A DNA stretch of 64,000 nt from Streptomyces atroolivaceus (GTDB lineage: Bacteria > Actinomycetota > Actinomycetes > Streptomycetales > Streptomycetaceae): NCBI RefSeq assembly GCF_000717025.1, contig NZ_JNXG01000008.1:195002-259001 (forward strand), in the 5' to 3' direction. The position numbers were made by a program, and so were the translations under genes. The notes beneath the pieces were generated by a model. The model was not told where the DNA came from and did not search any database. It was given only the letters and a program-made list of their open reading frames with translations. Positions 16,739-24,881 of this stretch are shown here, in pieces (positions within the stretch are counted from its first letter, which is position 1; every line of letters begins with the position of its first letter).

Positions 16739-18175
16739 TCAGTACTCCTCCTCCGGGACCCACTGCGCCGTGTCCGAGCGGTAGTAGTAGGTCGGCCGGG
16801 CCGTGAGGCTGCTCGTACGGAACGGCTTGCCCCCGTCGTCGATGCGCAGCATTCCGCTCCTGCCGCCGCTGGTCCACTCGAGCTCCAGGTACCAGGTCAC
16901 GTCGTGCCCCTCCACGTGCGCGTCGAGGTGGAACACCTCGACGTCGGTGGAACTCACCCGGTACGGGAAGTCCTTCGCGGGGACGACCACCCCGGCGTCC
17001 TCGCCCGCGACGGGCTTCGCACGCGGCCGGCTGTCGTCCAGGTCGATGTCGAAGGTCTGCGGCGTGATGCCTCCCCCACAGCCGTTCCCCATCGAATACG
17101 CGCCCCAGGCGAGCGGGGCGTTGCGCCCCAGCACCCGCACGTGCAGCCCGTTCAACACGACCGCCTCGTCGGACTTCCCCTGGAGGGTGAGTTCGAGCTT
17201 CATGTCACCCCCGTCCACACCGTCGAGGACCCGCGCCCAGCCACGGGTGTCCTGAGGCGGGGGCGCCGGCGGCAGGTCGTCGGGCTCCTGGTCGAACAGG
17301 TAGTACTGCCCGCAGGGCGACTCCCAGTTGTACGAGCTGATGCCGGCGTGCACGGGCGCCCCGGTGCTCTTCGGTACGCGCGAGGACGGCGAGGGCGTGG
17401 CGGAGACCCCGCTCCCGACGGTCGGCGCCGGAGCGGACGGGCTGGGCGAGGCCGACGGGCTGCCGCTCCGGCTCGGTTTCACACTGCCGCTCGCGCTCAC
17501 CCGGCCGCTGGGGACGACCGGCGCTTCGCTGAGCACCGCTTCCGCCCGTCCGTCGTCCGCCGGCTCGTCGTTCCCGAGGCCGTGGACGACGAGTGCTGCG
17601 GGAACGGTGAGGGCCACGACCGCCACCGCGGTGAGCAACACACGCAGTCTCCTGGTGGTACGACGACGGGAAGGGGGAGCGGCGCCGGAATCTGCACCCT
17701 CGGGCGTCACGTCCTCCGCAACCGGCCCACCCTCCGGAACTGGTTCCGTTTCGGGCTGCGGTTCCGCCTCCGCTTCCGCCCCGTGCACGGCGCCCTCGGG
17801 GGAAGCGGGCACGGGAACCGGCGGCCGGGACGCGGTGGGCTCACGGTGATCCGCCGGCTCGGGAGAGACGGCCCCGGCCCCACCGGACCCGGCAACGGCC
17901 GCCCCCGGCTCCGGCTTGCGTCCGCCCCGGCGCCTCGCCTCGTCGGCCAGGATCCACTTCCGGTGGAGGACCATCAACTCCTCGGAGGACGCCCGGCACA
18001 CCCGCGCGAAGCGCTCGACAGGCGCGTAGTCATGAGGGACGGCGTCACCGTTGCAGTAACGGTGCACGGTCGAAGTGCTCATGTGCAGCTTCTGCGCGAG
18101 CGCCCCGTAGCTGAGACCGGACCGCTCCTTCAGTCCTCCGAGCAGCGCCGCGAAGTCCTGGATCTCTGTGCCCAC
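16739..18175 (-). CDS. Membrane-tethered XRE-family protein with extracellular domain
   Basis: A 478-residue protein starting at the GTG at 18175 (AAGGGGAA upstream). Residues 1-75 form an XRE helix-turn-helix (LSYGALAQKLHMSTSTVHRYCNG). A Pro/Glu-rich linker follows, then one transmembrane helix at about 166-186 (LRVLLTAVAVVALTVPAALV). After a Ser/Pro spacer comes a C-terminal domain of about 190 residues, predicted outside the cell, with three cysteines and a DDGGKPFRTSSLTARP-type end. This architecture, HTH inside and sensor outside, suggests a one-component membrane regulator. The C-terminal domain matches nothing I recognise. The downstream gene order implies divergent control of 18379-19312. 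Confidence 0.8.
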   Translation of the reverse strand: MGTEIQDFAALLGGLKERSGLSYGALAQKLHMSTSTVHRYCNGDAVPHDYAPVERFARVCRASSEELMVLHRKWILADEARRRGGRKPEPGAAVAGSGGAGAVSPEPADHREPTASRPPVPVPASPEGAVHGAEAEAEPQPETEPVPEGGPVAEDVTPEGADSGAAPPSRRRTTRRLRVLLTAVAVVALTVPAALVVHGLGNDEPADDGRAEAVLSEAPVVPSGRVSASGSVKPSRSGSPSASPSPSAPAPTVGSGVSATPSPSSRVPKSTGAPVHAGISSYNWESPCGQYYLFDQEPDDLPPAPPPQDTRGWARVLDGVDGGDMKLELTLQGKSDEAVVLNGLHVRVLGRNAPLAWGAYSMGNGCGGGITPQTFDIDLDDSRPRAKPVAGEDAGVVVPAKDFPYRVSSTDVEVFHLDAHVEGHDVTWYLELEWTSGGRSGMLRIDDGGKPFRTSSLTARPTYYYRSDTAQWVPEEEY

Positions 18176-18378
18176 CCCGACCGTTCCCCTTCGTTCCCTC
18201 CCGGAACGGCGTTCCAGGGTAGAGCTGTTCGCGCAGGTCAGAGTAGGTGCGAACGTTCCAGCGTCCCGCATGCCCCGGCAGCCGTTGCGAGCGGATTCCG
18301 GGCCTGGAAAGGATGTGGACACACCGCGGCGTTCCCCGCGACCCGTACATCCCACCCTCACCCGTCCCGGGAGCCGCC

Positions 18379-18468
18379 GTGCGTACTCGACCTGAACTCA
18401 GCCTGACCGACGCGGTCGCCACGGGAGTGCTGATCGTCTGCATCGCAGTCGTCATCACGCTCCTGTAA
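18379..18468 (+). CDS. 29-residue single-pass membrane microprotein
   Basis: GTG at 18379 with GGGAG 5 nt upstream and a TAA stop at 18466. The product is a short polar head followed by a hydrophobic helix, TDAVATGVLIVCIAVVITLL. It lies between the divergent XRE-TM gene and the DUF4232 lipoprotein gene, 100 nt before the latter. It may be a membrane partner of either. No homolog is known to me. Support is the ribosome-binding site, the TM composition and the position. Confidence 0.55.
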   Translation: MRTRPELSLTDAVATGVLIVCIAVVITLL

Positions 18469-18568
18469 GGCCTCTGACCACACGTCACCGACCAGTACAC
18501 CCGCCCGCACCTCGACGCGCCAAAACGGCGCCCCGGGCACCACACCTTCGAACGGGGAGAACCACCTC

Positions 18569-19312
18569 ATGCGCAACCTTCGCTTCCGCCGCACCGCCCG
18601 CACCTCCGTCCTGGGCACCGCCGCGCTGCTCGCCGCGCTGTCCCTGACGGCCTGCCAGAGCGGCGGCCCGGCCCCCGCGGACGACGCCGCGGGTTCGGCG
18701 TCCCAGAAGCCGGCCGCCGGCACGTCGGCGGCGCCGGCAGCCGCCACGGACAAGGAGACGGCCGAGGGCTCCGGATCCTCCGGTTCCGGTTCGGGTACCG
18801 CAAAGGATTCCGTTTCCTCCGACACGAAGCCCGCCGCGAAGCAGTCCCAGGCCGGCGGGAACGACGGCGGCAGCGGTGACAGCAGCAAGTCGCTTGCCAC
18901 CTGCACCGGCGCGAACACGAAGCTCACGATGACGAGCGTCCCGCGCCCCGTCAACCACATGCTGCTCACGGTGACCAACACCGGCTCGAAGGCGTGCAAC
19001 GCCTACTACTACCCGACCCTGAGGTTCGGCGAGGCGCAGTCCGTCCCCCGCAGCGTCGAGGAGAGCAAGCCGCAGGCCGTCGTCACCATCGCTCCCGGCG
19101 AGTCCGCCTACGCCGGGGTCATGACCTCGTCCGCCGACGGCAGCGGCACGGGTGGCTACAGCACCGGTGACCTGAGTGTCGGCTTCCAGGACGCGGGCGC
19201 GGGTTCGGCCGGACAGATGGTGAGTGTGCCGCTGGGCGAGGACGTGTACGTCGACAGCACGCTGGCCGTCACGTACTGGCAGACCGACATGGACGCCGCC
19301 CTCATGCACTGA
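18569..19312 (+). CDS. DUF4232-domain lipoprotein
   Basis: A 247-residue lipoprotein. The ATG at 18569 follows GGGGAGAA. The signal peptide ends in the lipobox LSLTAC. A low-complexity Ala/Ser/Gly/Lys linker runs to about residue 108. The DUF4232 domain (about 110-245) has the conserved pair CTGAN and KACNAYYYP and beta-rich sequence. DUF4232 proteins are surface lipoproteins of unknown role in actinobacteria. It may be controlled by the membrane-tethered XRE protein encoded divergently. Confidence 0.88.
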   Translation: MRNLRFRRTARTSVLGTAALLAALSLTACQSGGPAPADDAAGSASQKPAAGTSAAPAAATDKETAEGSGSSGSGSGTAKDSVSSDTKPAAKQSQAGGNDGGSGDSSKSLATCTGANTKLTMTSVPRPVNHMLLTVTNTGSKACNAYYYPTLRFGEAQSVPRSVEESKPQAVVTIAPGESAYAGVMTSSADGSGTGGYSTGDLSVGFQDAGAGSAGQMVSVPLGEDVYVDSTLAVTYWQTDMDAALMH

Positions 19313-19324
19313 CCTCCACTCCGC

Positions 19325-19363
19325 AGCGGGCGTGGCACCGGGAGAGCCGGTGTCACGCCCGCT
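19325..19363. terminator. Bidirectional hairpin between the DUF4232 gene and the MarR-like regulator gene
   Basis: A 17-bp stem (AGCGGGCGTGGCACCGG with its near-complement, one G-T pair) around GAGAG, between convergent stop codons. Confidence 0.8.
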
Positions 19364-19375
19364 TCCGGCTGTCCG

Positions 19376-20188
19376 TCAGCTGCCCGCACGTGGCTCGGCC
19401 GTGCTGTCCGAGGCCGTGCTGTCCGAGGCCGTGCTGTCCGAGGCCGTGCTGTCCGAGGTCGTGCTGTCCGAGGTCGCGCCGGACTTGGTGTGGAGCACGT
19501 CACGGGCCTGCTCGGCGGCGCGTTCCATGTTCTCGGAGACGAAGTCGAGGAAACGGGCGACGTTCTCGAGACGCGCCGCGGCCGGGGTGCCGGGGCCGAG
19601 GATGCCGACACCCTGCCGTGCGGTCTCTATGACGTGGGCGGTGGAGCGGGCGCTGGCGATCATCGACTGGTACCAGACGTCGTCGTCGACGACGTAGCGG
19701 TCACGGCGGCGTTCGTCGCGTTCCCGGCGGATGAAGGCCTGGCTCTCCAGGTAGGCGATCGCCTTGGAGATGGACGCCGGGCTGACCTGGAGGCGCTGGA
19801 CGAGTTCGGACGCGGTGAGGCTGCCCGCGTCGGTGATGGTGAGGCAGGCGAACACCCGGGACATCATCCTGGGCATGCCCGAAGCCGTGAGGACGGTGGT
19901 GAACACCTCCTCGAACTCGCGGACGGCCTCGGCGTCGCGTCCGTCGGCCCGCGGGGACGCCCCCGCACCCCGCGGCGCGGCCTGCTTCCGGCGGTGGGCG
20001 CGGTGTTCGGTGGCGCGGTGGGCGAGGTCGGCCCGATAGGCGGTGGGGCCGCCGTTGCGCATCACCTCGCGCGTGATCGTCGAGGTCGGCCGGTCGAGGC
20101 TTCTGGCGATCTCCGCGTAGGGAAGGCCGTCGGCTACTCCCAGCGCGATCTGCTGGCGTTCCTGCTGGGTAAGTCTGCCTCCCGGCAT
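19376..20188 (-). CDS. GbsR/MarR-type regulator with extra N-terminal HTH
   Basis: A 270-residue protein; the ATG at 20188 follows GGGGAGAA. Residues 1-50 form an IS30/HTH_38-like helix-turn-helix (LTQQERQQIALGVADGLPYAEIARSL). Residues about 85-230 form a GbsR/MarR winged helix (ASELVQRLQVSPASISKAIAYLESQAFIRRERDERRRDRY). The C-terminus is a pentapeptide repeat (SDSTA, five copies). Divergent from it is a DUF4097/ABC exporter operon that it probably represses. The intergenic region is packed with GCAAC half-sites. Two DNA-binding domains in one chain are unusual but recur in this Streptomyces family. Confidence 0.88.
   Translation of the reverse strand: MPGGRLTQQERQQIALGVADGLPYAEIARSLDRPTSTITREVMRNGGPTAYRADLAHRATEHRAHRRKQAAPRGAGASPRADGRDAEAVREFEEVFTTVLTASGMPRMMSRVFACLTITDAGSLTASELVQRLQVSPASISKAIAYLESQAFIRRERDERRRDRYVVDDDVWYQSMIASARSTAHVIETARQGVGILGPGTPAAARLENVARFLDFVSENMERAAEQARDVLHTKSGATSDSTTSDSTASDSTASDSTASDSTAEPRAGS
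19401..19475. repeat. 15-bp tandem repeat in the regulator's C-terminus
   Basis: Five head-to-tail copies of GTGCTGTCCGAGGCC (the last two end GTC). They encode the SDSTA repeats on the minus strand. The copies are almost identical at DNA level, so the array is recent or still varying in length. Confidence 0.9.
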
Positions 20189-20245
20189 CGCGTTCTCCCC
20201 TTCGTGGCCCGTGGTGCCTCCAGCATAGCGTTCACCTTCACTTCA

Positions 20246-20369
20246 TTGCAACGCAACGAGTCAGGCTGTTGCATTAGGCTCGAACCCATTGCAACAGATT
20301 CACCCCAGTGACCTGCAAACACTGCAAAAACACGCAACGAAGCTGTTGCCACTTTCGTAAACGCAACGT
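20246..20369. promoter_or_regulatory. Cluster of GCAAC half-sites in the divergent regulator/exporter promoter region
   Basis: Half-sites include TTGCAACGCAACG at 20246-20258, an inverted pair CTGTTGCA (20266-20273) / TGCAACAG (20290-20297), CGCAACG at 20333-20339 next to GCTGTTGC at 20342-20349, and CGCAACG at 20362-20368. The arrangement of direct and inverted GCAAC units suits a multimeric MarR-type operator controlling both directions. Confidence 0.6.
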
Positions 20370-20431
20370 AGCTTTTCCATCATCGGAAACAACGGGCCGC
20401 AGGGCACGCGAAGCAGATGAAGGAGCGCACG

Positions 20432-21100
20432 ATGCAGAAGTTCGACACCCCCGCCGGCGTCCGGGCCGTCCTCGACATCCCCGCAGGACGCATCCAGTTC
20501 ATCGCCGCCGACCGCACCGACACCACCGTCGAGGTCCGGCCCGCCAACCCCGCCAAGAGCCGCGACGTGAAGACGGCCGAACAGACCGAGGTCACCTACG
20601 CCGACGGCGTCCTGCGCGTCCAGGCACCCGAAGCGAAGAACCGGATCCTGGGCAACTCCGGGTCCGTCGAGGTCACGGTCCAGCTGCCCTCCGGCTCCGA
20701 CGTCGAGGCGAGGGCCGCCGCCGCCGAGTTCCGCGGCGTGGGACGCCTCGGCGATGTCGTCTTCGTCGGCGGTCACCGCACCGTCAAGCTCGATGAGGCC
20801 GACAGCGCCCGGCTGACCGGCCTCGACGCCACCATCACGGTCGGCCGCCTGACCGGGCCCGGCGAGATCAGCACCCAGCAGGGCGACGTGAACGTCACCG
20901 AGGCCGTGCGAGGCCCGCTCACGCTGAACACCCTCCAGGGCGACATCTCGGTCGGTGCCGCACGCGGTGTCTCCGCCTCTCTGGACGCCGGCACCAGCTA
21001 CGGCCGGGTCACCAACACGCTGAAGAACACCGACGGCACCGCGGGTCTGGCCATCAAGGCGACCACCGCCCAGGGCGACATCGCCGCCCGCAGCCTCTGA
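20432..21100 (+). CDS. DUF4097 beta-repeat protein
   Basis: A 222-residue protein. The ATG at 20432 has AGGAG 7 nt upstream; the in-frame ATG at 20417 has none. There is no signal peptide or TM segment. The sequence is a regular beta-strand repeat of the DUF4097/adhesin type (GRIQFIAADRTDTTVEVRPA, GDVVFVGGHRTVKL, GEISTQQGDVNVTEA, GPLTLNTLQGDISVG). DUF4097 proteins often sit before ABC exporters in Streptomyces, as here (41-nt gap to the ATPase gene). Its role is unknown. Confidence 0.88.
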   Translation: MQKFDTPAGVRAVLDIPAGRIQFIAADRTDTTVEVRPANPAKSRDVKTAEQTEVTYADGVLRVQAPEAKNRILGNSGSVEVTVQLPSGSDVEARAAAAEFRGVGRLGDVVFVGGHRTVKLDEADSARLTGLDATITVGRLTGPGEISTQQGDVNVTEAVRGPLTLNTLQGDISVGAARGVSASLDAGTSYGRVTNTLKNTDGTAGLAIKATTAQGDIAARSL

Positions 21101-21141
21101 ACCCCACAGCCTCTGCCCGCAGCTTCCGAAGGAGCACCCTC

Positions 21142-22110
21142 ATGACCACCCCGGCCATCACGGCGAACGGTCTGCGCAAGTCCTACGGCGACAAGGTCGT
21201 GCTCGACGGCATCGACCTGACCGTCCGCGAAGGAACGGTCTTCGCCCTGCTCGGCCCGAACGGGGCCGGCAAGACCACAGCGGTCAAGATCCTCTCCACC
21301 CTCATCTCCGCCGGCCCCGGCTCCGGTGAGATCCGCGTCGGCGGCCACGACCTCGCCGCCGACCCGCAGGCGGCGCGTGCCGCGATCGGTGTCACCGGGC
21401 AGTTCTCCGCCGTGGACGGGCTGATCACCGGCGAGGAGAACATGCTCCTCATGGCGGACCTGCACCACCTGTCCAAGGGCGAGGGCCGACGGGTCACCGC
21501 CGAACTCCTGGAACGCTTCGACCTGGTGGAGGCCGCGAAGAAGCCCGCCTCCACCTACTCCGGCGGAATGAAGCGCCGTCTCGACATCGCCATGACCCTG
21601 GTCGGCGACCCACGGATCATCTTCCTGGACGAGCCGACCACCGGCCTCGACCCACGCAGCCGCCACAACATGTGGCAGATCATCCGTGAACTCGTCACCG
21701 GCGGCGTCACCGTCTTCCTCACCACCCAGTACCTCGAGGAAGCCGACGAACTCGCCGACCGCATCGCCGTCCTCAACAACGGCAGGATCGCCGCCGAGGG
21801 CACCGCCGAAGAACTCAAACGGCTCATCCCCGGCGGACACGTCAGGCTCCGCTTCTCGGACCCGCACGCCTACCGCACAGCCGCTTCCGCACTGGGCGAC
21901 GTCGCTCAGGACGACGAGGCACTCGCACTCCAGATCCCCAACGACGGCAGCCAGCGCGAACTGCGCTCCATCCTCGACCGGCTGGACGCCGCCGGCATCG
22001 AGGCCGACGAACTGACCGTGCACACCCCCGACCTCGACGACGTCTTCTTCGCCCTCACCGCGACCACCGTCCCCGCCCAGACCACCCAGCCCAAGGAGAA
22101 CGCCCGATGA
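21142..22110 (+). CDS. ABC transporter ATP-binding protein, DrrA family
   Basis: A 322-residue ATPase. Walker A is GPNGAGKTT (about 38-46), signature TYSGGMKRRLD (about 139-149), Walker B IIFLDEPTTGLDPRSR. The C-terminal about 90 residues (DUF4162-like, ending LDDVFFALT) are typical of drug-resistance exporters of the DrrA group. It energises the permease encoded next, with which it overlaps by 4 nt (ATGA). It probably exports a lipophilic drug or lipid under control of the divergent MarR-type regulator. Confidence 0.94.
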   Translation: MTTPAITANGLRKSYGDKVVLDGIDLTVREGTVFALLGPNGAGKTTAVKILSTLISAGPGSGEIRVGGHDLAADPQAARAAIGVTGQFSAVDGLITGEENMLLMADLHHLSKGEGRRVTAELLERFDLVEAAKKPASTYSGGMKRRLDIAMTLVGDPRIIFLDEPTTGLDPRSRHNMWQIIRELVTGGVTVFLTTQYLEEADELADRIAVLNNGRIAAEGTAEELKRLIPGGHVRLRFSDPHAYRTAASALGDVAQDDEALALQIPNDGSQRELRSILDRLDAAGIEADELTVHTPDLDDVFFALTATTVPAQTTQPKENAR

Positions 22111-22892
22111 GCTCCCTCTCCCTCGCCGTCCGCGACTCGTCCACCATGCTGCGGCGCAACCTCCTGCACGCCCGGCGCTACCCGTCCCTCACCCTGAACC
22201 TGCTGCTCACCCCGGTCATGCTCCTGCTGCTCTTCGTCTACATCTTCGGCGACACCATGAGCGCGGGCATCGGCGGCGGAGACCGCTCCGCCTACATCGC
22301 CTACATCGTTCCCGGCATCCTGCTGATGACCATCGGCTCCACCGTCGTCGGCACCGCGGTCTCGGTCTCCACCGACATGAACGAGGGCATCATCGCCCGC
22401 TTCCGCACCATGGCCATCCACCGCGGTTCGGTGCTCTTCGGGCACGTCGCCGGCAGCGTCCTGCAAGCCGTCATCAGCGTCGTCCTCGTCGGTGCCGTCG
22501 GCGTCGCCATGGGCTTCCGCTCCACCGACGCCACCCCTCTGGAGTGGATCGCGGCCCTGGGGCTGCTGGCTCTGGTCTCCCTGGCGTTCACCTGGATCGC
22601 GGTCGGGATGGGCATGGGCAGCCCCAACGCGGAGGCAGCCAGTAACAACGCCATGCCGCTGATCCTCCTGCCCCTCATCTCCAGCGCCTTCACCCCGGTC
22701 GACTCGATGCCGGGCTGGTTCCAGCCGATCGCCGAGTACCAGCCCTTCACCCCCGCCATCGAAACACTGCGCGGACTCCTCCTCGGCACCGAGATCGGCA
22801 ACAACGGGTGGCTCACCATCGGCTGGTGCCTCGCCCTCGCCGTCCTGGGCTACCGCTGGTCGAAGGCCCAGTTCGACCGCGACCCGAAGTAA
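22107..22892 (+). CDS. ABC transporter permease, DrrB family
   Basis: A 261-residue ABC-2 permease with six hydrophobic segments (for example LNLLLTPVMLLLLFVYIFG and YIVPGILLMTIGSTVVGTAV). The family signature lies around LPLISSAFTPVDSMPGWFQPIAEYQPFTP. It overlaps the ATPase gene by 4 nt and ends the operon. Confidence 0.93.
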   Translation: MSSLSLAVRDSSTMLRRNLLHARRYPSLTLNLLLTPVMLLLLFVYIFGDTMSAGIGGGDRSAYIAYIVPGILLMTIGSTVVGTAVSVSTDMNEGIIARFRTMAIHRGSVLFGHVAGSVLQAVISVVLVGAVGVAMGFRSTDATPLEWIAALGLLALVSLAFTWIAVGMGMGSPNAEAASNNAMPLILLPLISSAFTPVDSMPGWFQPIAEYQPFTPAIETLRGLLLGTEIGNNGWLTIGWCLALAVLGYRWSKAQFDRDPK

Positions 22893-23009
22893 CAGCCATG
22901 ACGCCGCGGGCCACCCCCCGCACCTCGTCCCGCCCCAGGGCGGCGCACTCCGACACCGGGTCGGCGTACGCCGCCCCGTCGGCGTACCCGGCCGCCCGCC
23001 GGGCCCCGG

Positions 23010-23113
23010 CCGGTCACACCAGAACCCACGAACCGCCCGGCGGCAGGGACGAGTCCGCGCTCGCTGCGGCGGAACCGCTCGCGCGGCAGCAGGAGTTGCG
23101 ACACCTCACCCAC
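23010..23113 (-). pseudogene. Decayed 5' end of a RsbW-type ATP-binding regulator gene
   Basis: From the GTG at 23113 the minus strand reads MGEVSQLLLPRERFRRSERG, followed by AAGRFVGSGVT. This aligns with the intact gene at 34449-34850 (MNETMQLSPLRERFCRRERC, then AVREFVREAVTDWG). After about 35 codons the similarity is lost and no ATPase motifs follow. Its position beside an XRE remnant mirrors the intact locus. Confidence 0.7.
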
Positions 23114-23154
23114 GAGGCGGGCATCACTCTCCGTGGCGCGAGAACGCCTACGCC

Positions 23155-23340
23155 ATGAAGCCCGTCGGCAAGCTCGTCGGCAAGCTCGTCGGCCTGTTCC
23201 GCAGCACAGCGGGCTCGCCCCAGAGACAGCCGGCGGACCGAGTCACCGTCCAGCTGGAGACGATCGCCTCCATCGAACAGGGACGCCGCCCCCTCCCGCC
23301 CGACCCGGCCCGCCGCCTGGACGAGCTCCTCGACACGAAG
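23155..23340 (+). pseudogene. Truncated copy of XRE/DUF5753 regulator gene
   Basis: MKPVGKLVGKLVGLFRSTAG, then VQLETIASIEQGRR, RRLDELLDTKGAL: the same text as the intact regulator at 34964-35788 (KLVGKLVGLFRVTAD, VQLETIASIEQGRRALL, RRLDALLDTKGAL). A 12-bp duplication (GGCAAGCTCGTC) is inserted. The HTH recognition part is damaged and the homology stops at about 23340. The DUF5753 part and the DUF397 partner are missing. Sequence upstream of the ATG is also shared. The rest of 22893-23483 has no supported gene; a short hydrophobic tail (SLVGVAFVAFMALVDRP) ends near 23408. Confidence 0.8.
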
Positions 23341-23483
23341 GGAGCGCTGGGCGCCCTCCCTGGTCGGCGTCGCCTTCGTGGCGTTCATGGCCCTCGTCGA
23401 CCGGCCATGAGCCGCGTGACCGGAGGGGCGCGATGTCCGATCCGTCCAAGACGAGACGCCGGTGGCTGGATACCGTCGACGCC

Positions 23484-23891
23484 ATGACCACCTCGGAGAC
23501 CAGAACCCGTCACCTCAGCATCCATGTCGACCGTCCCACCAGGGAGGTCTACGACTATGCGGCGGATCCGTCCCACCTGCCCGAGTGGGCGGCGGGGCTC
23601 GGCGGGTCGATCGAGGAGATCGACGGACAGTGGATCGCCGACTCGCCCATGGGCAGGGTCGTGGTGGCCCTCGCGCCCGAGAACGACTACGGCGTGCTGG
23701 ACCACGACGTCACACTGCCGTCGGGCGAGACCGTCCACAACCCGGTGCGGGTGATCGCCGACGGCACCGGGTGCGAGGTCGTGTTCACCCTGCGCCGCCG
23801 GCCGGACATGAGCGCCGACGAATTCCGGCGCGACGCGGCGGCGGTATCCGCCGACCTCGCGACGCTCAAGCGCCTCATGGAGGACCGCTGA
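23484..23891 (+). CDS. SRPBCC-family protein
   Basis: A 135-residue START/SRPBCC-fold protein (HLSIHVDRPTREVYDYAADPSHLPEWAAG). Such proteins bind small hydrophobic ligands or act as cyclases/AHSA1-like factors. The start at 23484 fits the family length and a possible leaderless promoter. An upstream in-frame ATG at 23433 has GGAGGGG 4 nt away and would add 17 residues, so the start is uncertain. No operon partner is seen. Confidence 0.82.
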   Translation: MTTSETRTRHLSIHVDRPTREVYDYAADPSHLPEWAAGLGGSIEEIDGQWIADSPMGRVVVALAPENDYGVLDHDVTLPSGETVHNPVRVIADGTGCEVVFTLRRRPDMSADEFRRDAAAVSADLATLKRLMEDR

Positions 23892-24037
23892 CACTCCAGG
23901 CCGACCCCGCGCGGTATCCCTGCCGGGACTCCGCACCGGACCTGGCAACTGGTGCCGTACAAGGCGCCATCGGCTGACCACGGACAGAACTCGTTCCGGC
24001 ACGGCCGTTGTCAGAGCCGAACCCTAGGGTGACCGGC

Positions 24038-24793
24038 ATGGCGACCCTTCCGAACCAGCTGCCCCGCATCACGCTCCCGGCAGGCACGCTCGTGGACACC
24101 ACGGGTGACGGACCCTGGCACGAACCTCTGCTCTGGTACGCCGACGAGCCCGCGCGGCCCGGCGACTGGTCCCGGCTGCGGGCCACCGGCCGCCCCCTCG
24201 GGCTGCTCCCGGTCCTGATAGACGGCGGCCGACGCGATGAGGGCCCCACCGAATGGGAGCTCCGGCCGGCCGACACGACCTACCCGGGTGACCACGACGC
24301 CGAGGAGGTCCTCAGCGAGGCCTGGGAAGCGTATGCCTCCGACGAGCTGGAAGTCCCCGCCCCGTGGCCCGGCCTGGCCCCCGCCCCTGCCGCGAGCACG
24401 GCCGGTACCCCTGACGAACTGGCCGCCGAGATGGCCGACATGCTCGCGGACACGGCGCGGCCGGCCCTCGTTCCCGCGCGGCGCAGTGCGGACATCCCCG
24501 CTGCGATCGGCTGGACCGGGCCGCTGAACCACGAGAACGACGTGGCCCGGCTCTGCGCGGTGCTGCGTTCCTGGGAGGACCGGTTCGACATCAGGGTCGT
24601 CGAGCTCGGCTTCGACACCTTGAAGGTGTCCGTGGGCCGGCCGCCCACCACCGAGGCGGAGGCGTACGCCCTGGCGGCCGAGCACTTCGCCTTCTGTCCG
24701 GACAACATCGGCGCCACCCCGCCCGGCGGACTGCGTGGCTACGCACACTCGCACCTGCTGGGGCAGGAGGTCTGGACGTTCTGGTGGGACTGA
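24038..24793 (+). CDS. DUF4253-domain protein
   Basis: A 251-residue cytosolic protein. The ATG at 24038 lies 7 nt after TAGGGT, the usual layout of a Streptomyces leaderless transcript. The C-terminal about 110 residues (NDVARLCAVLRSWEDRFDIRVVELGFDTL, ending VWTFWWD) match DUF4253, common in actinobacteria and of unknown function. Confidence 0.85.
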   Translation: MATLPNQLPRITLPAGTLVDTTGDGPWHEPLLWYADEPARPGDWSRLRATGRPLGLLPVLIDGGRRDEGPTEWELRPADTTYPGDHDAEEVLSEAWEAYASDELEVPAPWPGLAPAPAASTAGTPDELAAEMADMLADTARPALVPARRSADIPAAIGWTGPLNHENDVARLCAVLRSWEDRFDIRVVELGFDTLKVSVGRPPTTEAEAYALAAEHFAFCPDNIGATPPGGLRGYAHSHLLGQEVWTFWWD

Positions 24794-24881
24794 GACGGGG
24801 CCCGGGAACCCGCTTCGCCGGAGCCTTCGTCAGCGGTCCGGTCGCCGAGGACTCCCGCCGGCCGCCCAGGCGCTCACCAGC

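Noticed and set aside
19376..20188. Possible IS30-type transposase
   Set aside because: Only the N-terminal HTH resembles IS30. The rest is a MarR/GbsR domain, there is no DDE catalytic core, and no terminal repeats flank it.
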